A DNA stretch of 6,226 nucleotides from Oscillospiraceae bacterium (lineage in GTDB: Bacteria > Bacillota_A > Clostridia > Oscillospirales > Oscillospiraceae): the NCBI GenBank assembly GCA_017396725.1, contig JAFQLA010000232.1:1-6226 (forward strand). The letters run 5' to 3'. Positions within the stretch are counted from its first letter, which is position 1. Each line of letters begins with the position of its first letter. The translations under genes and the position numbers were made by a program. The notes under the pieces were generated by a model that was given only the letters and a program-made list of their open reading frames with translations, was not told where the DNA came from and searched no databases. This document shows, one piece after another, positions 1-6,006 of this stretch.

Positions 1-2
1 AC

Positions 3-296
3 AGCATTCATCCCCACACCAAGTTCGTTGGTCAGGTTTACGTTCTGAGCAAGGACGAAGGCGGCCGTCACACCCCCTTCTTCAACAACTATCGTCCTCA
101 GTTCTATTTCCGTACCACTGACGTTACCGGCGTTATCACCCTTCCCGAAGGCGTTGAAATGTGCATGCCCGGCGACAACGTTGACATGAACGTTGAGCTG
201 ATCACCCCCATCGCTATCGAAAAGGGTCTCCGCTTCGCTATCCGTGAAGGCGGCCGTACCGTTGGTTCCGGCGTTGTTATCGACATCGCTGAATAA
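3..296 (+). CDS. tuf: Elongation factor Tu, C-terminal part (5' end outside window)
   Basis: This is the last 97 residues of EF-Tu, the GTPase that brings aminoacyl-tRNA to the ribosomal A site in the cytoplasm. The visible part corresponds to domain III, the beta-barrel that contacts tRNA and EF-Ts. It is recognised from near-invariant stretches: [44 protein letters not shown], and [18 protein letters not shown] close to the end. The frame enters at position 3 and stops at TAA 294-296. The G domain and domain II lie upstream of the window. Codon use is strongly biased, as expected for a very highly expressed gene. A hairpin terminator follows 15 bases after the stop, so tuf is the last gene of its transcript. 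Identification is essentially certain; whether the genome has a second tuf copy cannot be seen here. Confidence 0.98.
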   Translation, partial: SIHPHTKFVGQVYVLSKDEGGRHTPFFNNYRPQFYFRTTDVTGVITLPEGVEMCMPGDNVDMNVELITPIAIEKGLRFAIREGGRTVGSGVVIDIAE

Positions 297-311
297 TCTG
301 TACTGATTTAT

Positions 312-346
312 AAAAAAGACTGCTGCATCCGCAGCAGTCTTTTTTT
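312..346. terminator. Bidirectional intrinsic terminator between tuf and the convergent gene
   Basis: A perfect 9-bp stem, GACTGCTGC (318-326) with GCAGCAGTC (331-339), closes a 4-base loop. It is followed by seven T on the + strand (340-346) and preceded by six A (312-317), which give a U tract when read from the minus strand. It therefore fits a terminator for both tuf and the minus-strand gene. The minus-strand stop codon (complement of 345-347) lies inside the + strand T tract. Confidence 0.93.
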
Positions 347-812
347 ATTTTGCGAAAAGCGGCGCGATAAAACCGTTTTCTCCCGCGCAGAAGAGATCTG
401 CCGCCACAAGGGTGTTTTCACAGAAGTAGAGATTTGCCTGTACCCCTTGTGAAGAAGATGCGTGGTTGGTGATGGTATAGGTATAGCGGGTCAGCTGTTT
501 TCCGCAGTAGGGAACGAGATCGAAGCCTTGCGGTATCTGCAGCTGGTTATAGGCGGCATAGCGCTCATCCAGCGGGGAAGGGAGCTGCAGGTCCAACGTT
601 GTGACAGGTTCCGGCAATGCCTCGCAGCCGCACTCTGCCAATAGAGCCAGGCGCGCTTCGTTGGTTGCGATGTTCTCAAAAGGCGAACTTGGCGGTTCTT
701 CTGCTTTTTGAGAGCCGGAAAACAGTAGGATCAGGCCCAGAATCAAGGCAATTAGCATAGTGATGCAGAGAATGAGCTTTTTGCGGGAGAGCTTGGCGGT
801 GACGATCAGCAT
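345..812 (-). CDS. Small membrane-anchored DUF4830-like protein, function unknown
   Basis: The protein has 155 residues. A basic N-terminus (K7, R10, K11, K12) precedes one hydrophobic segment at about 13-32, best read as a signal anchor or signal peptide. No lipobox cysteine follows it. A Ser/Pro/Glu-rich linker (34-50) leads to a compact extracellular domain. The block YNQLQIPQGFDLVPYCGK (88-105), then RYTYTITN and ANLYF (126-130), matches my memory of the DUF4830 pattern found in clostridial proteins; no function is established for that family. Five cysteines lie outside the membrane segment (61, 63, 103, 131, 142), so disulfides are possible. The ATG at 812-810 is preceded by a perfect AGGAGG at 823-818, spaced 5 bases. 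The gene converges on tuf and diverges from the pseudouridine synthase gene; I saw no convincing minus-strand promoter in the roughly 90-base gap. That the gene is real is well supported; the family label is from memory. Confidence 0.85.
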   Translation of the reverse strand: MLIVTAKLSRKKLILCITMLIALILGLILLFSGSQKAEEPPSSPFENIATNEARLALLAECGCEALPEPVTTLDLQLPSPLDERYAAYNQLQIPQGFDLVPYCGKQLTRYTYTITNHASSSQGVQANLYFCENTLVAADLFCAGENGFIAPLFAK

Positions 813-871
813 AGGCGCCTCCTGTAAATAGGGTGATTCGTTGAAGATATATTCATTTTCAGGCAGATTTA

Positions 872-880
872 TGCTATGAT
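872..880 (+). promoter_or_regulatory. Extended -10 promoter of the pseudouridine synthase gene
   Basis: TGCTATGAT at 872-880 is an extended -10 element (TG-N-TATGAT). The -35 region is poor (TTCATT at 852-857, 17 bases upstream), which is typical of extended -10 promoters. Transcription would begin near 887, leaving a leader of about 19 bases before the ATG at 906. This placement excludes the in-frame ATG at 876, which lies inside the -10 box. Confidence 0.6.
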
Positions 881-894
881 AAGGAAAACGAAAC

Positions 895-901
895 GAGGTG
901 G
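895..901 (+). promoter_or_regulatory. Ribosome binding site that fixes the pseudouridine synthase start
   Basis: GAGGTGG at 895-901 is a strong Shine-Dalgarno match, five to six bases before the ATG at 906. The upstream in-frame ATG at 876 has no such site, so the start at 906 is preferred. Confidence 0.85.
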
Positions 902-905
902 GATC

Positions 906-1652
906 ATGGCAAAAATTCGGTTGGATAAGTGGATCGCTTCTACGGGTATTGCATCCCGCAAAGAGGTGAAACTGTATGCAAAGCAGGGCCGTATTACAGT
1001 GAACGGTGTTGCGGTGCGCAGTGCGGAGGAAAAATTCGATCCCGAAACGGAAACGGTTTTACTGGACGGAAAAGCGGTTTGCTATGAGGAATTCACCTAT
1101 GTGATGCTCCATAAGCCTGCGGGGATACTCTCTGCCACGGAAGATAAGAGGGAGAAGACGGTGCTGGATCTGCTGCCTCCGGAGCTTCAGAAGCAGGAAC
1201 TCTTCCCTGTGGGGCGACTGGATAAGGACACGGAAGGTCTGCTTCTTTTGACTAATGACGGAGCCCTTGCTCATGAACTCCTTTCACCCCGCCACCATGT
1301 GGATAAAGTGTATCTGGCGGTGACAGATGGCTGCGTTGTAAAAGCAGATTGTGATGCTTTTGCCGCCGGGATGGAACTGGGAGACGGCCTTCGCTGCATG
1401 CCGGCAGGCCTGGAGATTTTGGAAGCGGGAGAGGAGAGCCGGGTTCTTGTAACACTGCGGGAAGGAAAGTTCCATCAGGTGAAGAGAATGCTGGCTGCCT
1501 GCGGAAAACCCGTCAAATATCTCAAACGTTTATCCATGGGCAATTTGACCTTAGATGAGACTTTGGAAAAAGGAAATTGGAGATTTTTGGAAAAAACCGA
1601 ACTTGAAAATCTGAAAAAACATTTGTCTAACAAAGAAAATTCGAAAAAATAG
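906..1652 (+). CDS. rsuA: RsuA/RluB-family rRNA pseudouridine synthase
   Basis: This 248-residue cytoplasmic enzyme isomerises a specific uridine in ribosomal RNA to pseudouridine. An N-terminal S4 RNA-binding domain (about 2-50; RLDKWIA, SRKEVKLYAKQGRITVNG) is followed by the catalytic domain with HKPAG (69-73) and the signature GRLDKDTEGLLLLTNDG (103-119), in which D106 is the catalytic aspartate. EGKFHQVKRM (186-195) is the conserved C-terminal active-site block. The DTEGL form of the motif and the overall pattern resemble Gram-positive RsuA-type enzymes annotated for 16S pseudouridine 516. The exact target is inferred; a 23S RluB-like role is less likely but not excluded. The start at ATG 906 is chosen over ATG 876 because it has the ribosome binding site and the likely promoter overlaps 876. 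The last 60 or so codons are clearly more A/T-rich than the rest and form one arm of a possible terminator. The gene appears to be transcribed alone. Confidence 0.93.
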   Translation: MAKIRLDKWIASTGIASRKEVKLYAKQGRITVNGVAVRSAEEKFDPETETVLLDGKAVCYEEFTYVMLHKPAGILSATEDKREKTVLDLLPPELQKQELFPVGRLDKDTEGLLLLTNDGALAHELLSPRHHVDKVYLAVTDGCVVKADCDAFAAGMELGDGLRCMPAGLEILEAGEESRVLVTLREGKFHQVKRMLAACGKPVKYLKRLSMGNLTLDETLEKGNWRFLEKTELENLKKHLSNKENSKK

Positions 1653-1673
1653 ACAAAAGTTTTCAGTTTTTTT
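1611..1673 (+). terminator. Possible terminator overlapping the end of the rsuA coding region
   Basis: CTGAAAA...TTTGTCTA (1611-1629) can pair with TAGACAAA...TTTTCAG (1650-1666), giving about 15 A/T-rich pairs with a small internal bulge and a 20-base loop. Seven T follow at 1667-1673. The stop codon TAG (1650-1652) lies in the right arm. The large loop and weak stem make this less certain than the other terminators here, and a small competing hairpin (TTTGT-CTA-ACAAA, 1622-1634) exists. Confidence 0.45.
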
Positions 1674-1694
1674 GTGGAAAAGATAAAAAATATC

Positions 1695-1723
1695 TTGCAA
1701 AATTCGATATGGAACCTTATAAT
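1695..1723 (+). promoter_or_regulatory. Sigma-A-type promoter of the CdaR-family gene
   Basis: TTGCAA (1695-1700) and a perfect TATAAT (1718-1723) are separated by 17 bases. Transcription would start near 1730, giving a leader of about 50 bases. The leader has a possible short CACA/TGTG pairing around 1742-1758 but nothing I recognise as a riboswitch. Confidence 0.85.
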
Positions 1724-1780
1724 GACACTATAGGCATATTGCACAAAGAAACTGTGTGAAGTCAGGTTAGGAGGATAGCC

Positions 1781-2869
1781 ATGTCGGGTAGAATTTTCCA
1801 GAATGTGGTTTTACAACTTAAGGAGAATACGGATCGTATCATCGGCGTAATTGATGAAGAAGGGATCGTTGTTGCCTGCAGTGAGCTGTCCGTGATCGGC
1901 CAGAAGTGGAGCGAAGCAATTTCTGTGATCCAGCAGGCGGAAGATCAGGTAGTTACCTTTGACGGCAAGGCTTTCAAGGCACTTTCCGGCTGGGGCAATT
2001 CCTTCGACTGCGCAGCATTCGCTGTAGGTGAAGACGAGATCAGCAGAACCGTTTGCTCCATGGCTACGGTTTCTCTCAATGCCGCAAAGGTCTATTATGA
2101 AGAAAAGCATGACCGCGGCGCGTTTATCAAAAATATTATTTCCGACAATATCATGCTGGGTGACATTTATATCCGTGCCAAGGAACTGCGCGTGGCAGAA
2201 GATGTGGCCCGCGGTGTATTTGTGATCCGCTCTTTGAAAAAGGGCGAACCTATTCAGGTGGATGTGGTGCAGAGCCTGTTCCCCGACCGCCAGAATGACT
2301 TTGTTCTCAGCGTTGGCGACGGTGATGTGGCGCTGATCCACCAGCTGCCTGATAATACTGCCGGCAAGGAACTTAACAAGATCGCGCAGAAGATCGAAGA
2401 AGGTCTTCGCAGCGGTGAGGACAGTGCCGTTGTGGGTATCGGCACGGTGGCAATGCATCTGCACGAGCTGGCAAAATCCTATAAGGAAGCACAGATCGCC
2501 ATTGAAGTGGGCAAGGTTTTTGACACGGAAAAGTATGTGATCAACTATGAAAACCTTGGTATCGGCCGCCTGATCTATCATCTGCCCACCACCCTTTGCG
2601 AAATGTTCCTGCAGGAAGTTTTCAAGAAGAACCCTATTGACGCGCTGGATCAGGAAACGCTTTTCACCATCCACAACTTCTTTGAAAACAACCTCAATGT
2701 GTCTGAAACGGCCCGCAAGCTGTTTGTACACCGCAATACTCTGGTTTACCGCCTGGAAAAGATCAAGAAGATCACGGGCCTTGACCTGCGTGAATTTGAC
2801 GATGCCATTACCTTCAAGGTAGCCTTGATGGTCAAGAAGTATCTCTCTTCCCGCGGTATCGACGCATAA
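1781..2869 (+). CDS. CdaR/PucR-family transcriptional regulator
   Basis: This 362-residue protein is a likely cytoplasmic DNA-binding regulator. The C-terminus carries the PucR-type helix-turn-helix (about 294-350): HNFFENNLNVSETARKLFVH, then RNTLVYRLEKI and LDLREFDDAITFKVAL, which is diagnostic of the CdaR/PucR group. The middle (about 130-250) fits the GGDEF-like domain of this group, with GIGTVAMHLHELAKSYKEAQIA (219-240) as its hallmark. The N-terminus (about 1-105), with IGVIDEEGIVVACSELSVIGQ (21-41), resembles the sensory half of CdaR sugar-diacid regulators but lacks the clear ligand-domain motifs I would expect, so the ligand is unknown. An AGGAGG at 1769-1774 lies six bases before the ATG. 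The gene has its own promoter and terminator, so it is monocistronic. It sits directly upstream of the ftsEX operon, but nothing in the sequence proves it controls that operon. The family call is strong; any substrate assignment would be a guess. Confidence 0.9.
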   Translation: MSGRIFQNVVLQLKENTDRIIGVIDEEGIVVACSELSVIGQKWSEAISVIQQAEDQVVTFDGKAFKALSGWGNSFDCAAFAVGEDEISRTVCSMATVSLNAAKVYYEEKHDRGAFIKNIISDNIMLGDIYIRAKELRVAEDVARGVFVIRSLKKGEPIQVDVVQSLFPDRQNDFVLSVGDGDVALIHQLPDNTAGKELNKIAQKIEEGLRSGEDSAVVGIGTVAMHLHELAKSYKEAQIAIEVGKVFDTEKYVINYENLGIGRLIYHLPTTLCEMFLQEVFKKNPIDALDQETLFTIHNFFENNLNVSETARKLFVHRNTLVYRLEKIKKITGLDLREFDDAITFKVALMVKKYLSSRGIDA

Positions 2870-2880
2870 AGATGAATAAG

Positions 2881-2912
2881 AAAACCCGCGTGGCTTGCCG
2901 CGCGGGTTTTTT
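2881..2912 (+). terminator. Intrinsic terminator after the CdaR-family gene
   Basis: AAAACCCGCG (2881-2890) pairs perfectly with CGCGGGTTTT (2901-2910) around a 10-base loop, and the T run extends to 2912. It begins 12 bases after the stop codon. The leading A run could let it work weakly on the minus strand too, but no minus-strand gene is present here. Confidence 0.95.
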
Positions 2913-3060
2913 GTTGGGAAAAGGCAGCGGTTTTTGCAGGACAGGAGGGAACTTTTTCTGTTATTTTTCCGTCCAAAATGCGTCTTGTAAAATAAAGGCG
3001 AAATTAGCAGAAAAAGGAAAGGGAAAAGGCAAGAAATTTGTGATATTTTCTCTTTTCATG
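2913..3060. other. AT-rich intergenic stretch, nothing recognised
   Basis: Together with the flanking terminator and promoter this belongs to a 315-base gap between genes. It contains A/G-rich runs (about 3005-3035) and an AGGAGGG at 2943-2949 with no start codon at a workable distance. I see no RNA gene, repeat family or small coding region. Confidence 0.6.
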
Positions 3061-3089
3061 TTGCATGGTGTTGTAACTTTTGTTACAAT
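3061..3089 (+). promoter_or_regulatory. Sigma-A-type promoter of the ftsE-ftsX-M23 operon
   Basis: TTGCAT (3061-3066) and TACAAT (3084-3089) are exactly 17 bases apart, and TG at 3081-3082 makes an extended -10. Transcription would start near 3096, giving a leader of about 89 bases before ftsE. A perfect dyad overlaps the spacer and the -10, so the promoter is probably controlled. Confidence 0.8.
3071..3088. promoter_or_regulatory. Perfect dyad operator candidate over the ftsE promoter (Rex-like geometry)
   Basis: TTGTAAC-TTTT-GTTACAA is a perfect inverted repeat with 7-base arms and a 4-base spacer. It fills most of the -35/-10 spacer and five bases of the -10 box, a classic position for a repressor. 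Its 18-base length and TTGT...ACAA ends match the layout of Rex redox-repressor sites (clostridial form TTGTTAA-N4-TTAACAA) with two differences per arm. It is one base too short for the GlnR/TnrA pattern. The symmetry and placement are seen directly; the regulator is inference. Confidence 0.55.
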
Positions 3090-3171
3090 ATTTGGGTAAG
3101 TTATGTAGACTGGGTGCAGTATATTGCGTAAACATGCTGCGGCAGTTTTTTGGATACGGACAGATACCGAA

Positions 3172-3180
3172 AGGTGAGGT
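3172..3180 (+). promoter_or_regulatory. Ribosome binding site that fixes the ftsE start
   Basis: AGGTGAGGT at 3172-3180 offers two overlapping Shine-Dalgarno matches, AGGTGA seven bases and GAGGT four bases before ATG 3185. The frame is open back to a TTG at 3080, but that codon overlaps the promoter -10 region and cannot be the start. Confidence 0.85.
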
Positions 3181-3184
3181 AATT

Positions 3185-3874
3185 ATGATTCGATTGAAAG
3201 ACGTCGAAATGGTATACGAGAACGGCACGGCGGCAGCCCGGGGCCTGACTCTCACCATTGAAGACGGTGAATTTGCTTTTATTGTGGGCCCTTCCGGCTC
3301 CGGTAAGTCTACGCTGATCAAGATTTTGACGGCTGAGGTATTTCCCTCTGCCGGCCGAGCTATGGTCAACGGCTACAATCTCAACAATATTTCCGCCCGT
3401 CAGATCCCTCTGATGCGGCGCACGGTGGGCGTTATCTTCCAGGATTTCCGCCTGATTGCCAAGAAGACCGTGTATGATAACCTTGCCTTTGCCATGCGCT
3501 GTGTAGGCGCAACACCCAAGGAGATCAAAGCGCGCATTCCCTATGTGCTGGATCTGGTGGATCTTACCGGCAAGGAAGACCGCTATCCGGATGAGCTCTC
3601 CGGCGGTGAGCAGCAGCGTGTTGCTGTGGCCCGTGCACTGGTGAATAACCCTTCCACCATTATTGCCGACGAGCCTACCGGTAACCTTGACCCTGTCCGC
3701 AGTCTTGAGACCATGATGCTTCTTGAGCGCATCAATGAACTGGGTACCACGGTGGTGGTAGTGACCCATGAGCGCGACCTGGTGGATCGCTTCTCCAAGC
3801 GCGTGATCATGCTGGAAGAGGGCAGAGTGGTAAGTGACGCGATTGGCGCATACGGAGGGAAGGCGGCACGATGA
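3185..3874 (+). CDS. ftsE: Cell division ABC-family ATPase FtsE
   Basis: This 229-residue cytoplasmic ATPase pairs with FtsX to drive peptidoglycan hydrolase activation at the cell wall. All nucleotide-binding motifs are intact: Walker A GPSGSGKST (35-43), Q-loop FQDFRL with Q86 (85-90), ABC signature LSGGEQQ (138-144), Walker B TIIADEPTGN with catalytic E163 (158-167), and switch histidine H195 in VTHERD. Length and the FQDFRL Q-loop fit FtsE rather than a LolD or MacB-type transporter ATPase, and the next gene is an unmistakable ftsX. The start at 3185 follows the ribosome binding site and gives the usual MIRLKDV opening. Its TGA stop overlaps the ftsX ATG by four bases (ATGA), implying coupled translation and matched amounts of the two subunits. 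The short tail after about residue 215 has no recognised motif. Confidence 0.97.
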   Translation: MIRLKDVEMVYENGTAAARGLTLTIEDGEFAFIVGPSGSGKSTLIKILTAEVFPSAGRAMVNGYNLNNISARQIPLMRRTVGVIFQDFRLIAKKTVYDNLAFAMRCVGATPKEIKARIPYVLDLVDLTGKEDRYPDELSGGEQQRVAVARALVNNPSTIIADEPTGNLDPVRSLETMMLLERINELGTTVVVVTHERDLVDRFSKRVIMLEEGRVVSDAIGAYGGKAAR

Positions 3875-4761
3875 AAAGAAGACATAATTTCGGCTATTTC
3901 TTTAAAGAAGGCATCAACAATATGTTTACCCACGGCTTCATGTCCTTCGCCTCTATCGGCGTGACAGTGGCCTGCCTTCTGATCATGGGCACCTTCTCTC
4001 TGGTAGCCCTGAATGCGGATGCTCTTTTGAAGGATCTGGAGCAGGACAATGAGATCCTCGCCTTTGTGGATGAATCTCTCAGCGAAACAGAAGCAAGAAA
4101 TCTGGAAAGCGCTATTCTGGCAGTTCCCAATGTGACGGGGGCGCGTTTCATTTCCCGTGAGGAAGCAGGTGCGGCCTATTCTGCCGAATACGCCGATGAG
4201 GAAATGTTCCAGGATCTGGATCCTGCCATCTTCCGCCACCGTTTTGCCGTTCAGGTATCCGATCTTGAACTGGTGGGTGAGACGGCGGCGGCTATCCGTC
4301 AGGTGGAGCATATCGCTGATATCAACGCCTATGAAGAGGTGGCGAACGGATTTGTGGCTGTGCGAAATATTGCAAGTGTTGTCTGCGTTGCGCTCATTGC
4401 CATCCTCTTTATCGTATCCATGTTTATTATTTCCAACACCATCAAGCTCACCACCTTTGACCGCCGTGAAGAGATCGCCATCATGAAGATGGTGGGTGCG
4501 ACCAACGGTTTTATCCGCTGGCCCTTCGTGTATGAAGGTCTGCTCATCGGTGTGCTCAGCGCAGGTGTCGCCTTTGTGCTGCAATGGCTTTTGTATGCGG
4601 CTATGGTGAAGGGCGTTAACAGTTCCAGCGCGCTGCAGCTGGTAACGCTGGTTGAATTTGAAGCTATTTGGCTGCCGGTGGCAGGTGTATTCGCGCTGGC
4701 AGGCATTCTGGTAGGTGTTTGCGGCAGCTTGTCCGCTATTCGCAGATTCCTTCGTGTTTAA
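3871..4761 (+). CDS. ftsX: Cell division membrane protein FtsX
   Basis: This 296-residue integral membrane protein is the FtsE partner and relays ATP-driven movement to a wall hydrolase outside the membrane. It shows the expected layout: a short cytoplasmic N-terminus with GYFFKEGINNMFTHGFMS, TM1 at about 25-48, an extracellular loop at about 49-165 (the hydrolase-binding region), TM2 at about 166-190, the cytoplasmic coupling segment FDRREEIAIMKMVGATNGFI (196-215), TM3 at about 220-245 and TM4 at about 267-290. Length and topology are typical of Gram-positive FtsX. GGAGGG at 3854-3859 lies eleven bases before the ATG, somewhat far, so initiation probably also relies on coupling from ftsE through the ATGA overlap. 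The stop is 15 bases before the M23 gene. No damage or unusual residue is seen. Confidence 0.96.
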   Translation: MKRRHNFGYFFKEGINNMFTHGFMSFASIGVTVACLLIMGTFSLVALNADALLKDLEQDNEILAFVDESLSETEARNLESAILAVPNVTGARFISREEAGAAYSAEYADEEMFQDLDPAIFRHRFAVQVSDLELVGETAAAIRQVEHIADINAYEEVANGFVAVRNIASVVCVALIAILFIVSMFIISNTIKLTTFDRREEIAIMKMVGATNGFIRWPFVYEGLLIGVLSAGVAFVLQWLLYAAMVKGVNSSSALQLVTLVEFEAIWLPVAGVFALAGILVGVCGSLSAIRRFLRV

Positions 4762-4776
4762 GATCAAGGAGGCACT

Positions 4777-6006
4777 ATGAGAAAGAAAAAATGGTTCAGC
4801 CGCCTTGCTGTTCTGGTGCTTTGCGTACTGCTGCTGGGCGCCGATGCGCTGCCTGCCTCTGCTGTGACGCAGGCAGATATCGATAAGCTCAAAGACGAAG
4901 CTGCCGATAAAGCGGAAGAAAAGAAAGAACTGCAGGCACAGCTGGATGCCATGGCGGATGATTTGGCTGCGGCAGCGGAAAAGAAACTGCTGCTGGATGA
5001 GCAGTGTGCCGTGATCGCGGAAGAAGTAGCTGCTGCGGAAGAGATCATCGCGGGCTATGAAGCGCTGCTCGCCCAGACGGAAGCGGATCTTGCTGCCGCT
5101 GAAGCGCGGGAAGCGGAGCAGTATGCTCTTTTCTGTTCCCATGTCCGCGCGATGGAAGAGCGCGGTACCATCAGCTATTGGTCGGTCCTTTTCAAGGCTA
5201 CCAGCTTTACCGATCTTCTGAGCCGATTGGACTTCATCAATGAGGTCATGCATTCCGATCAGCAGGTGATCAATGGTCTGCGGGTGCTGCAGGAAGAGAT
5301 CGCGGCGAAGAAGGCAGAGCAGGAGACGCAGCTTGCTGAAGAAGAAGCGGCAAAAGCCGAACTGGAAGCCCGTCAGAGCGAGCTGGAAGCCAAGCGCGCC
5401 GAGGCTATCGAGGTTTTCAATGCCCTGAAGGCGGACGAAGCCGCTTTTGAGGCGATGATCGCCGAAGCCGAAGCCGAGCAGGAAAAGCTCCGTAAAGAAG
5501 CTGACGAGTTGGCTGCCAAGCTGGCAGCTGAGCAGGCTGCCCGCGGCGAATCCACCGAGAGCAATCCCGGCGGCTATATCTGGCCGGTTGACAGCCGCTA
5601 TATTACCTCCACCGTAGGCGGTCGAAATTCCCCCGGCGGTGTAGGTTCCACCAACCATAAGGGTACGGACATCGGTCGCGTGGGTTACACCAGCCCCATT
5701 TATGCCTCCAAGTCCGGCACGGTTATCGTTTCCAAGTACTCCGACTCCTACGGCAACTATGTGGTCATTTCCCACGGCACCGGCAACACTACGCTCTATG
5801 CTCACATGAGCAGCCGCAGCGTCAGCGTTGGTCAGTATGTGACTCAGGGTACCGTAATCGGCATTACCGGCAATACCGGCAGATCCACCGGCCCGCATCT
5901 CCATTTTGAGATCAAGGAAAACGGTGTGATCATCAATCCTTTGAGCCACGGCGCAGAGCCTGCCATGGGTTACCTTAGCGGTTATACCCTTTCCAGCACG
6001 GCATAA
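4777..6006 (+). CDS. Secreted coiled-coil M23 (LytM) peptidoglycan peptidase, likely FtsEX-controlled
   Basis: This 409-residue protein has a signal peptide (MRKKKW, hydrophobic core about 10-22, likely cleavage after ASA at 27-29). A long charged Ala/Glu/Lys coiled coil covers about 31-255. It is broken near 125-170 by EERGTISYWSVLFKATSFTD and LLSRLDFINEV, a pattern shared by the hydrolase regulators EnvC, PcsB and CwlO where they contact FtsX. After a short linker (256-266) comes an M23 domain (about 268-390). The zinc ligands H294 and D298 (HKGTDIG) and H376 are present, as are catalytic H343 (YAHM) and H374 (HLHFE), so the active site looks complete, unlike that of E. coli EnvC. It probably cuts peptide cross-links or stems of peptidoglycan outside the membrane; the exact bond is not deducible. 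AAGGAGG at 4766-4772 supports the start. It is third in the ftsE-ftsX operon and is followed by a terminator. Confidence 0.92.
   Translation: MRKKKWFSRLAVLVLCVLLLGADALPASAVTQADIDKLKDEAADKAEEKKELQAQLDAMADDLAAAAEKKLLLDEQCAVIAEEVAAAEEIIAGYEALLAQTEADLAAAEAREAEQYALFCSHVRAMEERGTISYWSVLFKATSFTDLLSRLDFINEVMHSDQQVINGLRVLQEEIAAKKAEQETQLAEEEAAKAELEARQSELEAKRAEAIEVFNALKADEAAFEAMIAEAEAEQEKLRKEADELAAKLAAEQAARGESTESNPGGYIWPVDSRYITSTVGGRNSPGGVGSTNHKGTDIGRVGYTSPIYASKSGTVIVSKYSDSYGNYVVISHGTGNTTLYAHMSSRSVSVGQYVTQGTVIGITGNTGRSTGPHLHFEIKENGVIINPLSHGAEPAMGYLSGYTLSSTA

Noticed and set aside
462..644. Plus-strand 60-codon frame opposite the DUF4830-like gene
   Set aside because: No ribosome binding site and no family resemblance; the minus-strand gene has a strong site, a membrane segment and a family-like domain.
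1811..2731. Minus-strand open frame of 306 codons
   Set aside because: Register-matched shadow of the CdaR-family gene; the sense protein has clear domains and signals.
3071..3088. GlnR/TnrA site or Gram-positive LexA box
   Set aside because: The dyad is one base shorter than the GlnR/TnrA pattern TGTNAN7TNACA, and it has TAAC-N4-GTTA where LexA needs GAAC-N4-GTTC.
2872..3099. Plus-strand 75-codon frame after the CdaR-family gene
   Set aside because: It runs through the terminator hairpin and the ftsE promoter, has no ribosome binding site, and has Lys/Gly-rich low-complexity content.
3080..3184. N-terminal extension of FtsE from TTG 3080
   Set aside because: It overlaps the -10 region and the expected transcript start; the ATG at 3185 has a good ribosome binding site and the usual FtsE N-terminus.
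3101..3769. Minus-strand open frame of 222 codons
   Set aside because: Register-matched shadow of ftsE.
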